This document shows, piece after piece, positions 12,701-23,949 of a DNA stretch of 64,000 bases; positions within the stretch are counted from its first letter, which is position 1; the number at the start of each line of letters is the position of its first letter. Source of the stretch: Cordia subcordata. Taxonomy: Eukaryota > Streptophyta > Magnoliopsida > Boraginales > Cordiaceae. The stretch covers positions 3,032,501 through 3,096,500 of the forward strand of contig JAPTOF010000006.1 of NCBI GenBank assembly GCA_028554755.1, in the 5' to 3' direction. The position numbers and the translations under genes are program-made. The notes under the pieces were generated by a model. That model was not told where the DNA came from, made no database searches, and saw nothing but the letters and a program-made list of their open reading frames with translations.

Positions 12701-13962
12701 GATGAAGACAGCAAGCGAGCTGACCAAATACATTATTCTCTAATCCAGAGCAACCAACACCTATGGAGATGTCATCAAGCATAGGTACATTCTCAATGGC
12801 CAAATCAACTCCTGGCCCCATATAAGTAAATGACGCAAGGTTTGTGTCACAAATCTTAATACTTTGTAAGCCTAAACAGAAGACTATCTCCAAGTACTTC
12901 AAGGCAAGAGACCGGCCAGTAACTTTGACGTTTACCAATTCTCCAGAACCATGTATTGACAAGTGATCGAGTGAAGGACAGTTGGAGAAAAGACAATTCA
13001 GGTCTTCTTCATTTACATTCACACATTTCAATGTTAGCATTTTAAGACATTTCGATCCAGTAGAATTACATGGAAGGAAAAGGGGAAGGTTTGGATATAA
13101 CCTTTTTGAACAAGACCATTTCCCTTGAGTCAAAAACTTGCATGGAAAAGCATAGTTCCGTATACTGTGACGAAGGATCTCACCATTCTCTAAAAAGTCC
13201 AACTCAAGCCTCTGAACTCTCATCAAAATTGCAAACTTAATCCAATTATCAACAGCAGATTTAGAACTCTTGTCGAGATCAAAACAAATCTTGAATGCAT
13301 CTAACATCGGGCCTCTGTATTGTCTAATGACACGATTCACCCAGTTAATGTACTTTGGCCTTTCAAAGTCGCGAACTTTAGGATCTGCTGCGACTCTATC
13401 CAATCTTTCGCTATCATCAAAGTCTAATTTAGTCAAGTACGTCCACATGTATCGCCATCGCTTTGATAAAGTGCTAGTGATCACTGCATCCTTCAGTGTC
13501 AGACGAGATAGTACATAAACAATAATATCATCCGGCAATGCACTGATCCTGTCCTCAGCATTGCATTCCACCTTTACCACATTTTTTTAAAGCAACAACC
13601 CCAAAAAAAATAGAAGGGTCAGCTTTATCTTATCTGAATTCAATCGTAATTATGTAAATATATTGCTCAACAATAATCTAATACATACAATACATGTATC
13701 AATGCATATAACGGTCAAATTATGCATAAAGATATTTCTCGGTCACAATTGATCCCCATAACAATCAAAATACAGCAAGTTAAGTAATGGCATTTGTGAC
13801 ACAATTGCAAAACACGAACAATTAAAATTAAATTCAACCAGTCACAACCTTAGACATAACAGGAGCTTCGTGCACCAACAGAACGAAATTAAATTCGGTT
13901 TTAATAATTCAGAAAGAACAATAACTAACCTTTTCTTGAACAATTCTAGCCTTTTTCCTCAT
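9743..13962 (-). CDS. F-box/FBD-type (LRR-like) protein, 4 exons, 464 aa
   Basis: Exons on the minus strand are 13962-13930 (start codon and 11 codons), 13571-12660, 12582-12439 and 10048-9743. Every exon is a whole number of codons (33, 912, 144 and 306 nt). The start is placed in the small first exon because exon 2 has no usable ATG near its beginning and its frame opens across a clear acceptor at 13572. Residues about 19-60 form an F-box (RISALPDDII...VYVLSRL...SKRWRYMW). Leucine-rich repeat-like segments follow, and an FBD-type C-terminal block at about residues 375-425 contains HKHLTLVEIVGY. Such proteins act as substrate receptors of SCF ubiquitin ligases by binding SKP1 through the F-box. 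The substrate is unknown. Intron 3 is about 2.4 kb, long for this class. No specific orthologue is claimed. Confidence 0.85.
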
Positions 13963-14340
13963 TGGAACACAAAACTATATAAATTTACACCTGAACAAAA
14001 AAAAAACAAAAAAGAAACAGAGCAATATTAATTTCTGCACAGCTAATTCTGATGACATGTAAAGATACAGATACTTGGCTGAGGAAAAAAGTTGTGAATA
14101 TCTATGGGTTTATCAAGAATCAAAAAATTTATGGAATATATATACATATATCTAACAAGTATATGTGTGTATCAATATATATTATTTGTGTGAAGATAAT
14201 TGAAGTACTTTGAAAGTGTTAATGAAGAGTAGAAGCACAGAAAAGAAGAGGGTGTCTGTGAGCCAGTTAAGAAGCTTTCAAGAAACCAAACCTATGTGAA
14301 GATGGTCAGAGTCAGTCCTCCATTTTTTTTATTTTTTTAT
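13963..14340 (-). promoter_or_regulatory. 5' leader and likely promoter region of the F-box gene
   Basis: Upstream of the start codon on the minus strand, a long T-tract ending TTGTTCAG at about 13991 resembles a splice acceptor, so a 5'UTR intron is possible. CT-rich and T-rich tracts at about 14318-14430 mark the likely leader or promoter zone. No exact transcription start or TATA box can be fixed. Confidence 0.3.
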
Positions 14341-14517
14341 TTTTTTATTTTTTTCTTCTTCGTTTCTTTTTGTGTTTTTTTGGTTTAATTCTGGGTTTTC
14401 TCTGTCTTTTTTTTCTTCTTCTTTAATCTTTACAAGATTAAGAAGGCTTGTTAATATTTTAGAGGAGTGAGGGGCCAAAATTAAAAATAATAAATATTAC
14501 ATTGACTTGCCTTGTGT

Positions 14518-14520
<3 letters not shown>

Positions 14521-14566
<46 letters not shown>
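14521..14566. repeat. (AT)n microsatellite
   Basis: About 23 uninterrupted AT units between the F-box and oxygenase-like genes. Confidence 0.95.
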
Positions 14567-14571
<5 letters not shown>

Positions 14572-16410
14572 CAACACATTCCATCTCTTTATGAGAAACT
14601 AAAAAAGAATAAATGTTTTCTACTAGAAATAACAAAAATCAGAAATAATAAAAGGGAAACAAGTAATTTATTAGCATCATTGAACTACTTCATTAAAATA
14701 AACCCATCTTTGATGACATATCCTATAACAATTAATTTGTCGCAAGCATAACACATTCAAATATTTGATTAATAACACACCTCATGAAGTTCTTCTTTAT
14801 TACTACTATGTGAAAATGAAATAAACAAATGCAAATATATATGTACATTATTTCAGAATAAGTTAATGTATAATTACAAAAGCATTAATCCGTTTAAACT
14901 GTGGTTTAATCTTAGAAAGTTTTTGTAGAAGATTATAAGCTAGCACCATTGTAATAGTATTACATATTATCTCTCAAACATCTTATTGAAACTAGGGTCC
15001 CTTGTTGCTTGAGTCATTCAAGAACTTGTGAGTTTTGCTTAGTCATTGGCTAAGTTTGGCCATATCTCAATCAATGCATATCACCATTCTTAAACATCAA
15101 ATAAAGGATAAAAGTATTGTGATTTGTAGAACTTTTATCAAGTGTAAATAATATGTACAATTTAGTTTTTAGTCAAAATTTCCATTAATTGAACTCTCGT
15201 GAATTTTCCTTTGTATTAGTTGCCCTTTTAAAAATGAAGAAATTCCTTTGGCTTTAGTAAAGGATTTCTCGAGTGTCTACTAACTTAATAGTATAGTTCT
15301 ACTAATGGAACGACAAGGACCATCATTTAAACAATCGAGTGAGTGTATTACACTCATTTAATTTTACAAATTAACATAAATGATATATATGTTATTATAA
15401 TTTTTTATATATGCAATTATATGAACCTTATGAGCAATTAATATCGCTAAGCATGGAATTTGTCAATTAATGATCATTGGGTTATTATTATTATTTAGTT
15501 AATCGTGTATATTTAGATTTTAAATTTTTATTTTCTGTAGTGAGATTACACTATTGATGAATATTTTTTCGATATAGTCTTAATTAAGTACATGCTAGGA
15601 CCTCACAAGTAGAAATTGGCATCATAGGAACTCGTATATGGTATTGATCATACAGTGACTATATAATATATCAATCTCATCGCCTAGATGCTATTGATTA
15701 ATTGACATACACTTGTTATGTTGGTAGAGTTTAGTTTAGTTAATATAATTTTCCACTTTTAAATGATAGGGGGAAAAAACCTTTAATATAATACCCCCAT
15801 AGAAGATATAGAATTCATTATATTATGTGATTGCATATATTCTCAAGTCCTAATTCAATATCCCAAATTTACAGGGTTTTCCGAATTATCTTTTTAAGTA
15901 ATATTAGATGAAACACATATAATTCTTTTTGGGTCGCGGGTGAAATATCATTTGACCCCAGTTATCCAACAACAATTGCTGACAATTTGAAAAGATCACT
16001 TGCGAGCTTTGATAGAATGGCAACCAAAGGAGTGACTTAGGATATTCGGGACCCATTATTTCATTAAAAATTCATTTAAACCCGTCCCATTAAAAACCCG
16101 TAACAAGAACGGAAAGATTATTAATATTATGATGCTTTAGAAATGTATCTAATTCTATATTTTTCTCCATCTTTCAATAAGAAAAGGATGAGTCACATGA
16201 TAGTTGGATGTAGTCTACATTGGCAACTGATCAAACACAAATAAAAATTCTTAATGAGCTAATCTTTTTCACAATATGTTTGCCCCACTGCTTAATTGAA
16301 TTTGAACCAAATATCTTTTGTGCCCTTTGCCAAATGGTTTCGAAGGTTTGTCTGAATGAGTCAATTTATTACCTCCCTAACCACTTTTCTTGTCAACAAA
16401 AAAAATAGAA
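14567..16410. other. intergenic, no gene recognised
   Basis: AT-rich sequence without coding signals or recognised repeats apart from short A/T runs. Confidence 0.55.
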
Positions 16411-16413
16411 TAT

Positions 16414-16652
16414 AGGCTCGTTTAGATTGACTTTTTTCAAAAATCTTTTTTTAACAATTTTTAAAAAATAACATTTTTTGATAAGCTAAAATTTTTTACT
16501 TCTAAAAAAAGCTGTATTTAAATTTTTTTTCAACATTTTAACTTTTTTTTACAGTCAAATCAAATAATTATTATAAATTTAATGTAACTTTTTTAAGAAC
16601 AAAAAAAAGTGTTTTTCCTAAAAAAAAAAAAAAATCATTCCAAACAGGGCCT
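16414..16652. mobile_element. diverged copy of the GGGCYYGTTTGGATTGGC MITE
   Basis: The left end AGGCTCGTTTAGATTGACTT and the right end (reverse complement AGGCCCTGTTTGGAATGA) form degraded inverted repeats. Length and the T-rich then A-rich arms match the copy at 2175-2403. A clear 3-bp duplication is no longer visible. Confidence 0.65.
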
Positions 16653-16929
16653 ATGCAGTAACATACAAACATGCTACATTTAGTTTGCTAAACGCATCTA
16701 AACTCGCTAGCATTTTCGTTGTTATAATGGAAAACAAACTTCAGAAAATTGAAGACTAAAATACAAACTACAGTACCACAAGAGTGATATTTAATTTCAC
16801 AAATAAATAAATAAATAACGCTTACGAAGTTTCCTTGAGACTAATATACATAACCACTCCCCCAAATGAAGAAAGGAATCACAAAACAACCCCGAAATTC
16901 ATAAAGAATAAAGAAAAATGACCCAACAC

Positions 16930-18474
16930 TTATACACGGTATCGAACAAGGGGATCTTTGAGAAGAAGACGTTCATGATAAACTCTCCAAGCATAGTCCT
17001 CGAAAGAGAAGGAGTTGAACACCCACTGATCATCTTCACTAGATTCATCACCATTAATCTTGTTATTGTTGTCATCGTCTTTCTTTACATCATCATCATC
17101 TTCACCATTTCCATTAGAAGCTGCTGGCTTGAGAAGAAGGGGAGAAACAGTGCTGTTAACAGGAAGAGTAATCAACAAGGACATTGTTATGCTGCTGCTG
17201 TCCCCATTAATACTTGGTACTGGTCGTCCCCTCACCTTCTTTAACGTCCCATTGCTCCAAACCTGAAATCCGGAAAATTTTATATAAAATAGTGTCAAAA
17301 ATCACTGAAATTTTATCATAAGAGCTATGCACTTGAACTAAGAACGGGATTGAGCTCAACAGAATCCCACTGAACCAAGAATCGAGAGCTCATATAAGCG
17401 AAACAGCTAGAGATGAGCCACACACGACCAACGTGAGAAACTGCACACTTAATTCTAATACTATATTAAAAATCGCCAAGATTTTCTCTTAAAAATCAAT
17501 TGGTCAATATAATAGATTTACCCAAAGCCTGTGGTCTTAGAATATTTCAACAAATAGGAAGAAGTTACTTGCTAACAAAACTCTTCAAATGATCTATCCT
17601 ATAGAGATACTCAAATTGTATTGGTGATTGATTTTTTGCGATAAACCTAATTGATTACTTCCAATTATGTAAAATAATAGTTTCAGGCAAATCCTACAGT
17701 TTTGGGAATTGTCATGCATGTATGAAAATGATCAATGCACGTGCACTTGGACAAACCATTAATAGTTGAGTTTAATTTCCTCTCGCAGATCTCTTATAAG
17801 TATCATTTAGGTGGCTGCCATAAACAATTAATTATATTTATAGCCATGCCATGCAAACATTAGCTGCACTTAGAAAGATGTACATAGACTCTATTTTTCT
17901 ATTTCTCACTATTTTAACAGATAAGCATTGATGGTGATACGTTGGCTAATATAAGTTGTCTTCAAAATTTTCGGCACAAAATCAAATCAACAATTCTCGT
18001 GTTTGTGAAAAAAATGTTTCAATAATTTGATTCAGTTGAAATTTGAGTCCTTATTGCCGGCTAATCAACAAAATATTTTCTCTTATTTATATTATTATAT
18101 TTATGAGAGGAGGGTTCACATATTATTTTCTCTTTGAATAACATTATCTTAACAAATTTAGTGTCAAAGAAAACAAGATTAAAACTTATCTACCTATTTT
18201 CATGTCTATTGTATAACAACTACAACGTACAACATCTTAGATTAATCTTTTTTTTTTGGTCAAAATATCTTAGATTAATCCAATGAATTAAGAAGAGAAC
18301 CAAGACACGTCTGGGATGAGTTAGGTTTTGTGGGTCCCCGTGGTGGCCCATGGCTGACTTCTTTGAAATTATTTTCACCTGACCTGAAACCCCGTTTCTA
18401 CGCCAAAATGCAATTAGTATTGAAACAAGAGTAATCAATGATATGCTAGTTGAAATGGTAGTGATCCTATTTTG

Positions 18475-18513
<39 letters not shown>

Positions 18514-19685
18514 TTTAAATCTTGAGAAGTGTGCTTGTGGGAAGGAGTTTTCTTTGACCATTCTTGACCTAAAAAAAATTAATTTTAAATTTAATGTGAT
18601 TTAAGATATATTGACTCAAATAAAAAAGAAAAAATGAAACAATAATAATATTTCACATGCTCTCGTGATTTTTTTCTAATATAATTAGAACCTTTTATTA
18701 ATGTAACATTCTTTTTTAGGTGGTAAGACGTTCAATATATAAATAACTATAAATTACAAAATGGGTAAATATATAGCAATGTGAAAATATCAGATAATAA
18801 TGATTAATATAGATAAAACCTCACCTGAGCAATGTCACCAAGGGTGACCAGTACGGAGTCCACCTGGGGCGAGACAGAAACCCAACCTGAATCCGCCAAC
18901 AAGGAATGCATTTGGGACTTGATTTGGTACTGTAACCCGACTACATACGGGTAAATCCGACCCGGATAGCCCGGATTATTATTATTGCTCGATGAAGAGT
19001 TTTCAGATATCCACATCAATGAACAGACCCGAGTGGGGTGCTCGCGAACCGGGTTCTCAAACCCAACTGCGGAAGCGAGTGCTCCCATCACCTCTAACCC
19101 AAGTTTCTCCATTTCACTTGTGAACTCTCTGAGATTGTCTAGGTTCAACTCGGTTGACTCAGTGGAAGAAGACGAGTCAAGAACGAATGACTCGCTTGTT
19201 GTTGTACTGCTTTCGTCGTCGTCGTCGTCGTCTTCTTCAGCGTCGTACCCGAACGGCCAGTTTTTAGGGACGAGGAGTTGTTTCTGGTCTCGTGGGAGGT
19301 TAAAAAGCGAGAGCGAGTTGGACTCAGCTGAGAGAGCGAGTTGGGATGAAATGGAGTGGTGGGTGAGTTGGAAGAAGCCGAGTTGGGAAGCGGAGAAGAG
19401 GTTGGAATGGAGAGTTGATGTTGGGTCCGAAAGGTTTATGAGGGGAGCGGAGATGGCAGGGGTGGTGGTGGAGGAGGAGGAGGGGCGGCGAGAGGGGAGG
19501 GAGAGGGAGAGGGAGGGAGGTGGGAGGCGGTGGAGGAGGAGGCGGGAGAGAGCATCGGCGGCGGCTTCTGAAGTGGAGAGGAGGTGATTGGTTTGGGTGG
19601 AGGGGGTGGGTGGTGGAGCTGCGGTGGTGGCGTAAGGGGTGGTGGCGAGGTGGAGGTGACGCTTGTGAGCTGAGGAAGAAGCCAT
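16930..19685 (-). CDS. 2OG-Fe(II) oxygenase-fold protein, probable pseudoenzyme (2 exons, 397 aa)
   Basis: Exon 1 is 19685-18825 and exon 2 is 17262-16930 on the minus strand, joined in phase 0 across an intron of about 1.56 kb. The total is 398 codons with the stop. The N-terminal half shows the DIOX_N pattern: an INLSDP-like segment, then SQLGFFQLTHHSI, then the LFNLP block. The C-terminal half keeps the frame of a plant 2-oxoglutarate/Fe(II) dioxygenase: a GLQ strand, GWVSVSP, then a LVTLGDIAQVWSNG stretch. The iron-binding HxD normally just before GLQ is absent (RIYPYVVGLQ). The distal His of the usual HR motif is Gly, in a KVRGRPVPS stretch that keeps an R...S pair. A Ser/Pro-rich N-terminus, an Asp run near residue 150 and acidic and Asn-rich loops near the C-terminus are unusual. 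A classical hydroxylase reaction looks unlikely, and the function is unknown. Confidence 0.82.
18477..18508. repeat. (AT)n microsatellite in the oxygenase-fold gene intron
   Basis: About 16 AT units inside the single intron (17263-18824). Confidence 0.9.
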
Positions 19686-19754
19686 GTCGTGTAGGAAAAG
19701 CTGATCAAGTATTTGAATGAAATGAATAGCTTTTCATTTTGCCTGTTGCATCTG

Positions 19755-19763
19755 TTTTATATA
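19755..19763 (-). promoter_or_regulatory. TATA box of the oxygenase-fold gene
   Basis: TATATAAAA on the minus strand lies about 70 bases upstream of the start codon at 19685. A TGACGTGT motif (ACGT core, bZIP type) lies about 40 bases further upstream at 19801-19808. Confidence 0.6.
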
Positions 19764-20301
19764 TTTAGCTGATCTCCCCCTGATCCTCACAAGTCTGCGA
19801 TGACGTGTGCCTCCGTGAAAAAATTCAACTGTGATTCAAAACTACAAAAACTCTTAAAAAAGCCAAAAAGAAAAAGAAAGAAAAAAACTAGTCTTAATTG
19901 CGAGAAATTTCCATAGCTAATTTTTAAAATAAAAATAAAAATATTATATTATCAGTATGAAGTCTCTTAAAAGACTATTAAAGAGATATACAAAGAAAAA
20001 AAATAAATAAAGAGCAACTTTTTTGGGGTCAATGAAAAAGCAAACGAAAATGAGGTTGTCCAAGCTATATGCAAATGTTAAAAGTTTTGGTTTGAAGATC
20101 TCTGTTTTAATTAATTCAAAGAAATGTATTGGTAGCTTGAAATTTATAATTTTTTGTTTATATTTATTAGCAATTTAATTTTAAAGTCATAAGAAAAGTA
20201 AAATGATGCAAAATTCTTACTTCACATCAAATAGAGAAAAAAAATCCTCAGTTTTCTCTTTCTTTTTTAATTTTTTAATCTCCTACAAACCAACTCTCGA
20301 T

Positions 20302-20981
20302 AAGGGTGGAAATTCGGATCGGGTATCCGAATCCGAATCCGAATCCGAACCCGATCGGATGGAAAAATGCAAAATTTTTGGATTCGGATAATATCCGAAT
20401 CCGATATCCGAAAAAATATCGGATATCGGGTAGTAGATCGGGTAGTTTTTTCCTTCCTGAACCCGATCCAAAAAACCCGAAAAAATACACACACCATTCC
20501 ATAGTAAATTATTCATCATAATATTATAATATAACACATATATAAACACACATTTTATATAATGCATTAATATTAAAATGTACAATTAAAAAAAGAGAAA
20601 AAAAAATATTCTATAAAAGTAATGAGAAGTTAAATAACATAATTAAGCTATTTGTAAATAAATTAGACAACTGAATTGAGTAATATAATTAGAATTAACA
20701 AAATGTAACATTAATTTAGCATAAATATTTGTTATGTTTAAGTTAGATAAATGTGAAAATATATTTGTATAGTTAATATTTATTAATTTTTCCTTTTTGT
20801 TTGGTTCATAGTTATGATGGAAATATCTTTATATTTTTAAAATAGTTGATTTGTCTATCGTCATTTTGAACAATCTCTTTTCTTTTATTGGAGCCGATGC
20901 TTAGTTTTGAGCATCATGCTATTTGTATACATAGATGTAATTAGTTTAACTATCAATGGATGTATTTGCTAACTTACCGCA

Positions 20982-21022
<41 letters not shown>

Positions 21023-21226
21023 AACAATTTTATATTTTTTAGCTTCATAGAAATGTCAGGTATCCGAACATCCGAATCCGAAAAAATCCGGCATCCGAAA
21101 AATTTGATATCCGGTCGGCTAGTTACTATTTAACTACCCGATCAGGTATTTTTTCCCACCTGAAACCCGAAAAACCCGAACCCGAAAAAACCGATTATCC
21201 GAAAACCCGATCCGATTTCCACCCCT
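20302..21226. mobile_element. non-autonomous hAT-like element with CCGAAT-rich ends
   Basis: A 925-bp element begins AAGGGTGGAAATTCGGATC and ends with the complement of AGGGGTGGAAATCGGATC. It is flanked by an exact 10-bp repeat AACTCTCGAT at 20292-20301 and 21227-21236, which contains the 8-bp duplication expected of hAT transposition. About 180 bp at each end is built from short repeats of CCGAAT and CCCGA in opposite orientations; the middle is AT-rich and carries a (TA)n tract at 20984-21019. No transposase is encoded. Several chance frames through the CCGAAT repeats are not genes. Confidence 0.85.
20984..21019. repeat. (TA)n microsatellite inside the hAT-like element
   Basis: About 18 TA units in the AT-rich centre of the element. 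Confidence 0.9.
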
Positions 21227-21658
21227 AACTCTCGATTAGATAATTGGGCCCAAATCATCACTAACATCTCTTGAGATAACACGAAATAATTAATCTAACT
21301 CGATCCCATTAGTCTCGTCTCTAAATAATTAGTTCGAAGATTAAGAAACTATATCTTTCAAATTCAACACACAAAAGAAGATGGCTTCTACAACCTTTTC
21401 AAAAAAAAAAAACGTACGTAAGAGGGCATTGGTAGTGTTTACTTCGAACACCTATAAATATCTTTTATAAAAAAGGATGATAATTTTTTTTATTTTAAAT
21501 ATTTTAAATAAGTACAATCAACCAGATGGCGAAAGTATTGGGACAGCCTATTGTCCTTTTCCCGTGAGTGGATATCTCCATCCTCCACGAGTGTTCTGTT
21601 GCAACAACTACCAGCCTTTTTTGACATTGTATTAAATGTAACAAATGTTAACGTTAAC

Positions 21659-21985
21659 ACAGTAAATAAATAAATTAATATCTTCTTTATAAATTTTTAT
21701 CAATTTTTGTTGAGGTAATTATTATTTGTTCAACGCCAATTGAGCTTTTAGATTCGGTAATAATTCTAATTTGAAATCAGAACCTAGGTTATAGATTCGA
21801 GTCTCACTGTCGCCTATTTAAAAAATTAAATTGTTCACATGCAGATTTTAAACAAATTATGATGCACATGAGAGGACGTGTTAACACAATAAATAAATAA
21901 ACTAATATTCTCTCTACAAACTTAAACTGCGTTTTAATACAATAAATAAATAAACTAATATTCTCTCTACAAACTTAATCTTTTA
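21659..21985. repeat. tandem repeat with ATAAATAAATAAACTAATAT core, and a possible SINE remnant
   Basis: Two near-identical units with the core AATAAATAAATAAACTAATA start at about 21886 and 21942, about 56 bases apart; a diverged third copy is at about 21662. Between 21740 and 21815 a stretch with AGATTCGAGTCTC resembles a Pol III B box after a tRNA-like lead, which could be a SINE or retrotransposon remnant. The second part is weak. Confidence 0.5.
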
Positions 21986-22607
21986 TATGAGGTGGTAACT
22001 TTAACTGCAAATATACACCTTTTTTTTAATTAAGTTACATTACCTTCCAAGGCACAAAATCTCCCTTTTTAAAAAATAAAAATAAAAATGTTGCTTCTCA
22101 AGCGGGGAGCTTGCCGTTAACAAGTATCTCATGATCGAGATACATGCTTACATTTAACTCGATGAGTTTTGTGTCATAGCAATAAACATCACGTAGATTT
22201 TTTGGACAAAAATGGATTATAAAATTTGACATTCTTGATATAAATTCGAAAACTTTCGAAGAATTTTTTTCCAACGTCAAAAAATAAAATATTGATTACC
22301 TTCAGAAAATTAAACCCTCGAGACATATGCATGAGAATTATTGAGGCGCGTTGAGCCAAGGCCGAGAATCTTGGCAACGGTGCGTTGCTCACATGAGACC
22401 TGCAGAGTACTATGCACGAATTTTTGTTTTCTGGCTTTGTCCTAAAATAATTAACAACTTAAAAATAAAAAAAAATAATACAACTTTTTGCAGGTGAAAT
22501 GGCAGGCTGCTGCCATGCTATGGGGGAATTTTGTGCCCTCTAGTGGTGCCGTGGTGGAAGGTTTGGGTTCAAACACCAAGCTTTCTTTGCACAAATCTAT
22601 GGAGACC

Positions 22608-22644
22608 TTTTTCTTTCTTTTTTTTTTTTTTTTTGGGGTTGAAT
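22608..22644 (-). mobile_element. tiny 5'-truncated retroinsertion with poly(A)
   Basis: A 37-bp insert sits between two exact copies of TCTATGGAGACC (22596-22607 and 22645-22656). On the minus strand it reads ATTCAACCCC followed by a long A-rich tail. That is the layout of a poly(A) retroinsertion truncated almost to nothing. Confidence 0.55.
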
Positions 22645-22674
22645 TCTATGGAGACCATATGAGGTAATAAAGTA

Positions 22675-22842
22675 AGGATTAGAGGGTACTTTAAATAGTT
22701 AAAATTATCTTCTCTCAGATGTGAGGTTCGGGGTTCAAATCCCGTAAGCTGGGAGGTTTGAACAAAATATACATATATATATATATATATATATACATAT
22801 ATTATAGTATTTGATTGTCATAATAAAAATAAGAAAAGGAAA
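22675..22842 (+). mobile_element. tRNA-derived SINE with 16-bp target duplications
   Basis: The flanks ATGAGGTAATAAAGTA (22659-22674) and ATGAGGTGATAAAGTA (22843-22858) differ at one base. The 168-bp insert carries an A-box-like GGGTACTTTAAATAGTTAA, a good B box GGGGTTCAAATCCCG at 22729-22743, a (TA)n tract, and an A-rich 3' end. Pol III boxes, an A-rich tail and a long target duplication together define a SINE. Confidence 0.75.
22773..22794. repeat. (AT)n tract within the SINE
   Basis: A short AT dinucleotide run interrupting the 3' part of the SINE. Confidence 0.8.
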
Positions 22843-23949
22843 ATGAGGTGATAAAGTATTAATTAATAAGTGTAAGCATGCTTTAGCATTTCGGAGTGGA
22901 TCAGACTGGTATTGCATATGTTTATGATTACCATGCTTTTTGTTTCAGAGACAACTTGCACGCGTTTATGAGGACCCATGCTTAGTTTTAGTTAGCCAAT
23001 TAAAGAATTCAGATTTTGAATTTGGGTTAGCTAAGCGTCAAAAGGTATAGATAGATAAGGAGCAACATTTGTGTACTATACTATTGTATGCTTGGTTTCC
23101 CATGTAAATAAGTGATGGTAAACTATAGTCAGTCATGAATGCATCTATCACCACGAACAATTGAACATATACGTTTTGATGAAAGATTTATTTGGGTTTT
23201 GGAAATGACAAACAACTTCCTAGTAGTTCAATTTTTAGTTAGCTTAATTGCTTGCTGAATTACATATATATAAATATATATATATATGTATGTGTGTGTG
23301 TGTGTTAACGGAATTCGACACTATAGAGGCACGTATTTTAGACCTTGGGGATTTTTGTCAAACTCCTCATAAGCATATTGACGAGTCTTGAGGCATATAA
23401 GCACCTTTTATAAGTTAAACTAATAATCGATATTATCCTTATAAGCTCTTAAAAGCCTGTAAACTTATTATTTCCTTATCTGACCCGAACACCTTGTAGA
23501 ACATCCAAGTACCATGCAACAATAAATTCTTTCTATATATCATTTTAGCCAGTCCTCTTATTTTAGCGAATATTTAGTTCAACTTAATTCTAACATGAGA
23601 CAAATTTTTATTTTAATCATGAAATGATGGAATATGGAATAAACTTGGGGACGAATTCAACTCTTCTTATCAATTTAATTTGAATAGTTTAATACTAAAG
23701 ATCCTATATTTTTTAGGATACCAATAAAAGAGTTGGTTGAACTAATAGACACCAAACTATTCCCTTTAGATTTAGGTGGCAATCCTTATACTGCCCCTAC
23801 CCCTATTATTTAGTTTAGCATAAATTTAATTTTGTACATGATAATTTTTTTTTCTCTTTTATGCAACTTAACAAAATGGATATACTCAATATCATATCGA
23901 TGAAATACAAATAGTCATTTGGTCAAGTAATACTAACATAATATTAAAC

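Noticed and set aside
18985..19720. Plus-strand and shifted frames rich in Gly/Arg/Trp or Pro
   Set aside because: They mirror the Ser/Pro/Leu-rich exon 1 of the oxygenase-fold gene, whose frame has domain-like sequence and a proper start.
20203..20585. Frames with Ile-Arg or Asn-Pro repeats near 20.3 kb
   Set aside because: These are translations of the CCGAAT repeats at the left end of the hAT-like element; they are repeat artefacts.
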